Shown here: in pieces, positions 23,323 to 32,301 of the stretch | Layout: each line of letters starts with the position of its first letter | Position numbering within the stretch: the stretch's first letter is position 1 | NCBI GenBank assembly: GCA_950295325.1 | Contig: OX485803.1 | Location: 11,842,001-11,906,000, forward strand | Length of the DNA: 64,000 nt | From: Polytrichum commune | Lineage: Eukaryota > Streptophyta > Polytrichopsida > Polytrichales > Polytrichaceae | Reading direction: 5' to 3' | Made by a program: the position numbers and the translations under genes | The notes under the pieces: generated by a model | Seen by the model: only the letters and a program-made list of their open reading frames with translations | Told to the model about the DNA's origin: nothing | Databases searched by the model: none

Positions 23323-24800
23323 GTTATGTGTGCAATGATGCACCAACTAACCTACGTTTTTGGGATGTAGTGTGATATCTGACTTACGGTTCCCAAGAAT
23401 CATTGCCTTTGCCCTTCTCGCTTTGTTTTTTCCCCTTGCCCGTAAGTTGGTCTCTAAATGGATGCATGTGGATGAAACCAAGTTAATTTTGAATAAATAG
23501 AGATTTATTTTAAAAAATAGGAACTTACTAGAGCTATTTGGAACCTAAGTTAACTCCCACTCTGATAGGTTGTAATGAACCTCCAGTTTTGGTGAAGGCT
23601 TGGAGAATGGAGTGTGGAGTTGTTGATGATGCGAAATAAGCCTATCGTTGGAGGAATGAAGTTATGTGTGCAATGATGCACCAACTAACATACGTTTTTG
23701 GGATGTAGTGTGATATATATGAGTTATTATTCCCAAGAATCATTGGCTTTGCCCTTCTCGGTTCGTTTTTTCCCCTTGCCCGTAGTGTGTCCCTAAATGG
23801 ATGCATGTGGATGAATGTAGAAATAGATAACTAATGTGGATGAAACCAAGTTCACTTTGAATAAATAGAGATTTATTTAAAAAAATAGGCACTTACTAGA
23901 GCTATTTGGAACCTAAGTTAACTCCCACTATGATAGGTTGTAATGAACCTCCGGCTTTGGTGAAGGCTTGGAGAATGGAGTGTGGAGTTGTTGATGATGC
24001 TAAATAAGCCTATCGTTGGAGGAATGAAGTTATGTGTGCAATGATGCACCAACTAACATATGTTTTTGGGATGTAGTGTGATATATGAGTTATTGTTCCC
24101 AAGAATCATTGGCTTTGCCCTTCTTGGTTTGTTTTTTCCCCTTGCCCGTAAGTTTGTCCCTAAATGGATGTATGTGGATGAATGTAGAAATAGATAACTA
24201 ATGTGGATGACACTAAGTTAACTTTGAATAATTAGAAATTCGATTAAGAAACTAGGTATTTACTAGAGCTATTTAGAACCTAAGTTAACTCCCACTTTGA
24301 TAGGTTATAACGAACCTCTGGCTTCGGTGAAGGCTTGGAGAATGGATTGCGGAGCTGCTATGATGATGCTAAACAAACCTATCGTTCAAGGGATAAAGTT
24401 ATGTGTGCAATGATGCACCAACTAACATACGTTTTTGGGTTGTAGTGTGATGTAGAGTTACTATTCCCAAGAATCATTGGCTTTGCCCTATAGCAGAGCT
24501 CTCGCTTTGATTTTTCCATTTCCCATAAGTTTGTCCCTAAATGAATGTATGTGGATGAATGTAGAAATACATAATTTATGTGGATGGATGTAGAAATAGA
24601 TAAACAATGTGGACGAGACTAAGTTAACTTTGAATAATTATAAATTCATTTAAGAAACCATGCACTTACTAGAGCTATTTAGAACCTAAGTTAACTCCCG
24701 CTTTGATAGGTTGTAATGAACCTCCAGCTTCGGTGAAGGCTTGGAGAATGGATTGTGGAGTTGCTAATGATGCTAAGTAAACCTATTGTACGAGGAATGA
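23323..24800. repeat. Tandem array of four units, about 340-390 bp each
   Basis: GTTATGTGTGCAATGATGCA begins a unit at 23323, 23661, 24029 and 24398 (spacing 338, 368 and 369 bp). Each unit then carries ACGTTTTTGGGATGTAGTGT, CCCAAGAATCATTGGCTTTG, TTTTTCCCCTTGCCC, GAGCTATTTGGAACCTAAGT and GGTGAAGGCTTGGAGAATGG. The last unit has an extra internal duplication of a GTAGAAATAxATAA block. Units differ by scattered substitutions. None keeps a long frame open, so this is a local satellite-like expansion rather than a gene cluster. Confidence 0.85.
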
Positions 24801-24899
24801 TGAAATGGATAGGAATGTAAGCAAGATGAGATGGCATGGAGGGAGCTATAGTCATGGAGAGATCTATAACAACTTTTACCCAAACATTGATTTATCCAA

Positions 24900-25300
24900 T
24901 GGGCAAAGCCTTACATGCGTGGCACCTTGTTTTGTGTCACAAGTTATGGCTTGGTATCCTATAACCTATTGAGGGGTAATAGTAAAATATGATCCTCTTT
25001 AGGTTGGTTGTTGATTTATCCCATTTGTATGTTTTGCCAAACTATTCAAGGTCTTTGACATTTTAGGAGTTAATTTGGCTGAAAATAATAGCTCCTGGCC
25101 TTTACAATAGTATGCGTCATTTTCATCCTCCCCTCCCATGGTCCCACCCCGATGGGTGTTGTGAGCATTCACCCATTCAAATCCATTCAAGTTTGGAAAC
25201 CAATGAAGTTCACAACATTTTTAATGATATAGCAATATGTAGTGCTTTTGGACATAATGAAATTATATACATGCACTTCTTTCTATGGACGCTCTAATAG
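24900..25300 (-). repeat. Possible internally deleted relative of the LINE at 60.6-62.6 kb
   Basis: At 24965-25030 the sequence (CCTATTGAGGGGTAATAGTAAAA, GGTTGTTGATTxATCC) resembles 60600-60650, just beyond the LINE 3' end. At 25120-25190 (TCCTCCCCT, GTGAGCATTCACC) it resembles 62545-62610 at the LINE 5' side. This fits a copy lacking the 2 kb in between. The similarities are short and the call is tentative. Confidence 0.3.
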
Positions 25301-25723
25301 AAATGGGGTATAATAGTCTTGAATGTGGATCACATCTCTTGTTGTAGACATGGTTTAGTTGCATGAACATTGTGCTATTTGTGAAAATTATGCATCTAGA
25401 ATGATTTTTTGATTGCTCCAAATGAAAAGTAATCTTCCTCAACATCTTGCAAATGTTGTGGAACCTCAAATTTAGTTTTAAAAAACAAAATCAAAGAATT
25501 CAATCAAAACTAACTTGCCATAACCCATGAAAAACAAGTACATTTTGACACTTTGGGCTTCATGGGCATTTTAAGGGTTGATACATGTGAACATGACCTT
25601 GTTCTTGAGGATGAAATAAGTAGCATATGACTTTCAATATTTGGGTGGGACCATAGATGAAGGTTAGACCTAGAGGGATGTATTTTATAAAAAATTAAAC
25701 TCAAATAAAACTCAAATAAGCCC

Positions 25724-27312
25724 GGGAGTGGACTCTTCATACCACATATGAAGTAATGTGAGTGTAAGATGGGTTGTTATTTGAGGCATCATTGTACATA
25801 GTACACATAAGGGGAAATGATATTTTTTTCTAGTGCATACATAAAGAATAGCTAGTGTTGAGAAATTTAAAGTATGTAGAAAGGGGTCCCAAGGTTCACA
25901 GGAAAAAATGATAATAGATGTGCTAGTTCTATCCAATCTACATTTTCAACTGGTGTTGTCATTTGATAATTGTCCCTAATGACTACAATGATCCATCTTT
26001 GCTAGGGTTTGTTTTTGTGTCATGGGTTTTCCCAAGCTAGAGGCTCTTCAAGCGCTCTTTAATTATGCTCTTTGGATTGCGCCACTGCTGTGGAAGACCA
26101 CCTAGATGTACAAAGCCTTTGATTACCAAGACTTGATATATTGGAAGGGTTTATAGGTTGTGCCAAAAATATGGTGTTAAGTTGATAGAAAATAGAGAAC
26201 CTATTGAACTTATGGCCCGCCCTTTGCATATGGAGACATGGTTATGTTGCTAAGAGATCCAAATCGATCAAAGCGGACTTGTGATGTAACTACTCGTATG
26301 ATGGTAAACTTTGTCCTAGCTTCATTACGTGTATTCTAGGGTTGAATGATCATATATTACATGCTATAGATGGAGAAACTTCTATAATTTCTCATTGGAA
26401 ACCAAACAAGTATTGTATATGTAAAAAATACCTATTTGTTCCATGATTTACGAATTGCAAGTAGTGGAGGCATTTATCACATTATATTGAAACCTTCATA
26501 TAAATACACGAGCATGTTATCTAGCATACCATAATATGTACACATTTGTTTTCCTTCATGATTCTCGTGTATATAGAGGGGTTTATTTCATAGCCACCTC
26601 GGGGAGTTCACTAGACATGTATATATGTATACACGTGCGTGACAAGGGTATTTATTCAAGGGGTATTTAATTATCCATCCTTAATTTTTGGTACCGTATT
26701 ATTATATAATTTGCTCATTTCTTGTTTTTAAAATGACCCTATAATTACTTTGAAATTTGATGAAGCTCTAATTTTAAGCTAGGTATGTTCATTATAATTA
26801 TTTGATTTTTCTCCAAAGGATTTAAGAGCATTCAAAGTACTAAGTCACCAAAATCCAAGGCACAACAAGGTTTTTACATTAAGAGTGTTCATAAACAGTT
26901 TCAAACAACAAAATCAGCCCATGTTCCTCAATCAAGTTACACGCACAATTAAACACAATGGTGCTGAGTTTCAACTGAATTGACGTAGTTTTTCATCCAA
27001 AATCTTCCCGCTTCTGAACACAAAAGGCACCCTTTTTCAAAAAAACCTAGGATCCTTAAATCCTATGGTATATTTTTACAAATATTTAAAAAATATGTGT
27101 TATTTGTATCAAGCCTATATTATTTATAATACAAATTTTATAATACATACTCACCTATATTACTTCTAAGAAAATTCTAAGTTTTTTCTTTTGTGAATAT
27201 AAATTACCCAATATTTTCCCGCACGTTGTTTTCTAATATTATCACAGTGAACTCCCCGAGATAGCCACCAACGCACATCATTCAGTATTCCAGTGAAGAG
27301 TCCCACCCCCCC
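25724..27312. mobile_element. Family A TIR element, copy 2, interrupted by a nested hAT-like insertion
   Basis: The left end GGGAGTGGACTCTTCATACC and the inverted right end GGTGGGACTCTTCACTGGAA match the termini of 2277-3236. The interior is colinear with that copy (GTACACATA, TGGAAAxGGGxCC, CTAATGACTA, GGTTTTCCCAAxCTxGAGGCTC). At 26590-27268 it is split by another element. Removing that insertion restores colinearity with copy 1 (ATAxxCACxCACGCA). At 26220-26350 it carries the same decayed coding relic as copy 1. Confidence 0.65.
26598..27260. mobile_element. hAT-like non-autonomous element with 8-bp target duplication
   Basis: The ends are perfect 15-bp inverted repeats: CTCGGGGAGTTCACT on the left and AGTGAACTCCCCGAG on the right. 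ATAGCCAC is duplicated exactly on both sides (26590-26597 and 27261-27268). An 8-bp duplication is characteristic of hAT transposons. The 663-bp interior is AT-rich with no transposase frame. It interrupts the family A copy, so it inserted later. The intact repeats and duplication suggest it is among the younger insertions here. Confidence 0.85.
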
Positions 27313-27602
27313 TACGCGCCCCGTGCAAATAAAAAAGAGAGCAACAAATGTATGTCGGAACAATGGTGGATGCCATCATGATGCATCACCGACTTTGTAA
27401 GCAAGGCTTCCGTTGCTTGGAGCTTGATTTCACATACAATCATTTGGTTACCATACATAGCATCTTGGATAACCATGGTCAAGGTAAGAATAACGGGTTC
27501 ACATTCACATCAATACATAAACATACCAAATTGTTTTTAGACCTCCCGTCCTTTAGCAATATGAACATATTGAGTGGTTAGTTTATTGTGGTGGAAAACT
27601 GA
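27313..27602. other. No gene recognised
   Basis: A 77-codon plus-strand frame (27348-27581) has no identifiable domain or conserved copy. I leave it unassigned. Confidence 0.4.
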
Positions 27603-27817
27603 ACTAAATATGATATTTAGTGTCACTTACTATTCAGAGTTATACATTCCTATATCTTTTTCGTATTGATGTAAATTTTTAACAAGTAAAGATTCCATTG
27701 TTCTATAACGTTCAAACAACCAATTCAAACCTTGTTGGTAACAAATGAGACGTACAAGAAACAATTATAGCGTTGTGTAATTCCAAATAGTAAGTGACAC
27801 TACGTATCATATTTAGT
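27603..27817. mobile_element. MITE family G, copy 1
   Basis: The left end ACTAAATATGATATTTAGTG, continuing TCACTTACTATTCAGAGTTA, is inverted at the right end as ACTAAATATGATACGTAGTG, continuing TCACTTACTATTTGGAATTA. The arms are about 40 bp. The 215-bp element is non-coding. A larger relative is at 54003-54470 and decayed termini lie at 20.4-21.3 kb. Confidence 0.7.
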
Positions 27818-28627
27818 ATTCCTTATGAATAATCCGAGTATCAACAATAAGTACTATGTTTTTGCAAAAAACAAATAGTAGCATTGCATTCGTTTGAGTG
27901 TTGGAAGTGACCCATCTACATGATATTCACTTTGTAAATTCATAACTAATCCCAAATAGCTTCGATATATTCCCTTAACTAGGATTCACTTTCGACGGCT
28001 ACTATAATTTGCAACACAAACTACTAGGGACATTCCCATTGGCTTTAGTGCGGAGTTGCTTGCAAACACCCACACGCGCATGATAACTTGACTCACAACC
28101 CACGCAAAGCCACGTAGGCGTAAAAAAGAAAGCAAAATCATGACCAAGAGAACTACTTACTTCACCCCACACAACCACTTCTTCTTCTCGAAGATTCCAA
28201 AGTAGTCGCGAGTGGAAGAACGAACAACGATAAACGGGCTTTGATGAGCTACTAGATAGGTGACTCAAACCCTAGTTTGCAATTGACACGCACCACCACA
28301 ACAATATAGGGTGACAACAAAAACAACCACAACAACAATAACGTGTTTTCGTTATCGGATTCTTAAACAAGACCTCAAGCCCAAAGTACGGAGCTCACCC
28401 AAGAGCTCATTCCACTCCCGACATGACTTGGCGGGCTTATTGATGTTGCTAGCTAATTATGAGCGGCCGACAATATTTTACTCTTTAAGTGCCCGAGGGG
28501 GTTCAACATGGACCTTCCATGCCCCCCCAACACATGTATTTGACCTATATATATATATATATATTCATCAATAGTTCTATATAGAAAATGACCTAGTTCA
28601 AAATTGATTAACTTGTCGAGTGCCCTT
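27818..28627. other. No gene seen; TA microsatellite at 28546-28564
   Basis: Opposing short frames near 28002-28574 show no domain. CAA-rich stretches near 28310-28345 and a short TA run at 28546-28564 are simple sequence. Confidence 0.4.
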
Positions 28628-28774
28628 CATAACATTATTAAGATCCATAGCAGTGTTCCGTGGGACTGACAGTATTATATGGAATATTCCCCACATTCAA
28701 ACTGAAAATGAATAATATTTTGTAGAATACTGTCAGTCTCACAGAACACTGCTATAGATCTCAATAATGTTATG
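28628..28774. mobile_element. MITE family F relative, 147 bp, long near-perfect hairpin
   Basis: CATAACATTATTAAGATCCA at the left is matched, inverted, by CATAACATTATTGAGATCTA at the right. The arms run on through TAGCAGTGTTC and GACTGACAGTATT, over 45 bp each. The transcript would fold into a long hairpin. A close relative is at 56097-56233. Non-coding. Confidence 0.75.
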
Positions 28775-28984
28775 TTTTGAAAGCGGTCATATATGCCAAT
28801 GTATTTGAAGATTGGAGATTTAGATACACGATCTTTGGTGTAGTTGGATGCCAACACACAATTGGTATATTCAACATCGATTCCTTCTTGACACGAGATG
28901 GTGTAGTATGTAAAGTTCCAAACCCCTATAACGAACAAGATCATTTTTGAAACTTGGTGAGGACTCATAGAAATGGTGTAGATA

Positions 28985-29312
28985 GGTTGGAAGGTAACTG
29001 AGACGGGTCTTAAGTGGGTACTTTTTCGATTAGCCCACTTCTATTGGGATATTAAGCATGTAGATAGTATAGGATGGTTAGCTTGAGATGATTAGCAAAT
29101 GCAAATTGAGGTTGTAGCTGCCATTATCCATTATCAAAGTGAAGATTCTCTTTCTTCATAAATGATCATATCTCCCAACTGTGTTGTTTGTTAAACCTAT
29201 AAATAATAAACTAATAATGGGTATATAGTTCAATATCTTTCACATGTTTGTTATGTGTCTAGTACTAGATCCACACATAACCACATACCACTCAAATACA
29301 TGTGTCTGATTA
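28985..29312 (+). repeat. Dispersed repeat family D, copy
   Basis: Starts near ACTTTTTCGATTAGCCCACT and ends CACTCAAATACATGTGTCTG. It is colinear with 36710-37042, including the AATTGAGG, TATCAAAGTGAAGATT, ATAGTTCAAT and CACACATAACCACATACCACTC blocks. Confidence 0.7.
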
Positions 29313-30300
29313 AGTGATAGAAAAGGGCTGGGAGGAAGGGGGACATTTTGCAGATGCTAGGCACAATTTTATTTATTTAGACTGTTGGGTGTAGGCAAGA
29401 TTGATGAGCGGATGTATATGATATACTCAAGATGGCTCCACCGTGGTCCATAGTAGGCACTTGCACCCTATAAATTGCATGGCATTTTCACGGCAAAAAA
29501 TCCGCACCATGACTCTATGATGAGTCACCGGCTAAGGCCCACTTGCCTTACATCCACTACAAGGAAAAGGAAAGGGGGGGGGGGGAGGGGAGAGAGGTGA
29601 CACCTCTTAAATGACAAAAGTCACATGGGACGTGTCATAACATTATTCAATGGTCATAAGCTTGTTCCATTCCACCAACAAGAAAGTTAAAGAGTAAAAC
29701 CTACGAAGGGAAATTGTATTTGAAATTTAGTGGACCTATCCTATTCGATAGTTGGTCTCCTAGACCATCATCATTAGTAAGCTGTCAATCCTAGTAGGAA
29801 GGTAACCTTGATGCAAACCGTCCTGTTACCAAAATTATGAAAAATTTACCACATAAAATGGCAAGAGACAAGTTGTTCACTTGTTATCGAGGGTAAACGG
29901 GTGGGACCAAGACAATTGTCGGTATATTTACGCAAGCATATAACTTACGATTCAGGCTAAACCACAACAACGAAGGATCTTGATGACATTGTCCGACAAC
30001 AAACTCTGACATATTCTTGAATCCACACATCAAATTTATTCAACTAGATAATGGTATGTTCGCAGAACATCGATTTTTTTCATGTCAAGTATGTCAAAAT
30101 GATCTCAATGGCACCATAACTAAATATATAGTGACATCATCCCAACACAAAGAACGAATAGGTACCACAATCTTGCCTTTAGCCTAGTAATCACACGCCA
30201 CCACAACCATCGCATCCTTATTACAAGAGTGGACCAAAGTACGGGCACAACAACTTCCCTTCCCACATCCCGCCCGCCCGGCAACAACTTTACTCCAAGT
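29313..30300. other. No gene seen; G-run at 29574-29585
   Basis: Unassigned sequence upstream of the DUF4408/DUF761 locus, with a 12-G homopolymer at 29574-29585. Confidence 0.4.
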
Positions 30301-30329
30301 GGAGAGCAACACACAAGGCAAAGGCCGGG

Positions 30330-31051
30330 GGGGGGGGGAAGGAAAAGAAATGGAAAGGAAAAGAAATGGGAAAGAAAGAGAAAGAGAAAAAGAAAAGCCG
30401 CTATCATCGGAGAAAGAAGAGCAAACTCGTCACATGGCAGCTGGGGGGTGGCCTTCTCCTCCCCCTCCTTGCCTCCTCTCTCCTCCGCTCTTCTCTCCCC
30501 CGATTCTTGTCGACTTGCGACGTCCCCGATCGATCAAGATAACTTAAACATAACCGATAACTTAGGGGAGTAGGTACTCGGTAGGTAGGTGTATAGGTAA
30601 GCGCGCACTCACACACACCTCTCTCTAGTCCTCGCACTCATCAGACTCGACTCAAGCTTAAAGAGACCGCAATGCTGCCTCCAGATTCTTCTTTGGCTCT
30701 CCGCTCCTTGGGAAACACTCGCTTCTCATCAACCACAGTTGGAGGAGAAACGGAGCACTTCGTAGGATCTTTGCATGTTTCAGCAAGGTAGATATGTGAG
30801 AGAGTGTGCGTGTGTGTGTGTGTGTGTGGGGAAGTGTGGGGAAGTGTTAAAGGGAAGTACAGGGAGTGAGTGCCTGCAGTGACGCTCTGGATCGGAGGGA
30901 GTAGTTTGTTTACGGAGTCTGTTTTGGAAGGGAGGCCGGATTGTGTGCTTGATTGTGTCGGCCGTTACAAGCGGGAGTGGGAGCAGGCCGGTGGAGGTGT
31001 CTTTTTCATCAGGCTGCTCGCTATCTGTATCTATGGTGCAGTTTCTTTAAG
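30330..31051 (+). promoter_or_regulatory. Probable promoter and first leader exon of the DUF4408/DUF761 gene
   Basis: GC content rises here and the sequence has purine-rich (30330-30410, GGAAAAGAAATGG-type) and pyrimidine-rich (30450-30510, CTCC-rich) tracts, as is common around plant core promoters. A short GT repeat lies at about 30805-30828. A good donor, AAG followed by GTAAGG at 31052, could end a non-coding first exon. I cannot place a TATA box or the start site. Overlapping frames here on both strands are purine/pyrimidine artefacts. Confidence 0.35.
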
Positions 31052-31173
31052 GTAAGGTAACTTAATTGTGAGGGAGGATAGAGTTTTAGTGTTTCTTGGA
31101 GAGAGATGAGTTTCAGTTAGGCTGTCAGAAATTTTGTTTTCTTCATTTTCTTGTTGATGTATTGGTTATTTGC

Positions 31174-31252
<79 letters not shown>

Positions 31253-32190
31253 AATTAAAAGGTGTGCATGCGGTTGTGGTGAGTAGGCTTGGCGCAAGAC
31301 TGGTGTTGGAGTCATGTAAAGCTACCGGTGACACGAGGGGCATGGAGCCGACTTAAGAACAACAGTGAACAGAGGAGGAGGTACGAAGCCACTCGCCGAG
31401 TTAGTAAGTTAATAGTACGTCAAGGGGTTAATGTATCGGTGTAAGCATTGATGGATTCGGTTGTGCTTTCACTTCGCAGCTGAGCGTGTTTGTTTCTTTG
31501 TTCGTACCTGCGTTTTTCAGTGTGGGTGTGCTATGCGATTTTGATTCGGCAGAGCTCTTTAGCTTTATTCCAAGCAAGGGCTGGGAATCATCATAGAGTG
31601 TAGTGCTGCCGAGTCAGCGGAGCTTCTGTCGCATTTCCGACTGTTCAATGTCTCTGTTTTTTAGCTGACTTTGTAGTGATTTGGCCGCTCTTGATGTCGA
31701 TGAGTCTGCTCATAGCGTGCTTACTGCATGTAACACAGGTCCTGCGGAGTCCCTGGAGTCCTGTCCACGGGGGTTAGAGAAAGATTACAGTGAGCATTAG
31801 ACGTGTGTGAGAAGAGGCTGCAACTACACCGCCAGATTGCACTGGAAAGGCCTCAAACAAGATTTGCACGCACAATTTTTTTTGAATCAAGACAGCAGTA
31901 AAAAAAATCGAATAATCAAGACAGCAATGCTTAGTATTGCGGGTGGATAGTCTTGCCTGCCTGACATTCATCAGGGCTCTTATAAGTTCGTCTGTGTTCA
32001 ATTCTATCGTCTCGACGGGAGTTTTAAAATTAGGCATCATCATCTGTCGGTAATTCCCGGTCCTACACTCTTCATTCTTTTGGACTTTTTGACAAAAAAT
32101 GACAAGTACTTGTGCGTTTTACACGTGGAGGGTATTTCACTCAAGGAGACTAACATTGGTTATTCCATTCTTAATGTTGACCGTTTGCAG
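31052..32190 (+). other. Candidate 5'-leader intron of the DUF4408/DUF761 gene
   Basis: The intron would run from the donor GTAAGG at 31052 to the acceptor CCGTTTGCAG ending at 32190. It would place the start codons at 32197, 32200 or 32302 in the second exon and make 32080-32190 non-coding. Leader introns of about 1 kb are common in plant genes. A weaker alternative donor is at about 30786 (AAG followed by GTAGAT). RNA evidence is needed to settle this. Confidence 0.4.
31176..31250 (+). repeat. GA microsatellite, 75 bp, in the 5' leader region
   Basis: Uninterrupted GA dinucleotides. In plants, GA tracts near transcription starts can be bound by BBR/BPC factors. Here the tract lies within the inferred leader intron, so a regulatory role is possible but unproven. 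Confidence 0.9.
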
Positions 32191-32301
32191 ATAGTCATGA
32201 TGGTGTTGGGGATCCCCTACAAGGTTTCCGATGATAGAATCTCTGGGAGGGGAAGCTTTGGTCGCAAAGGGCATCCAGGATTTCATCAGGGTGCAGCAGC
32301 T

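Noticed and set aside
23323-24800. Tandem units considered as a gene cluster or rRNA spacer
   Set aside because: No conserved reading frame, and no rRNA or tRNA sequence, in any unit.
30120-30637. Overlapping frames of 77-114 codons on both strands
   Set aside because: Purine- and pyrimidine-rich sequence gives Lys/Arg/Glu or Leu/Phe/Pro runs; this fits a promoter or leader better than a gene.
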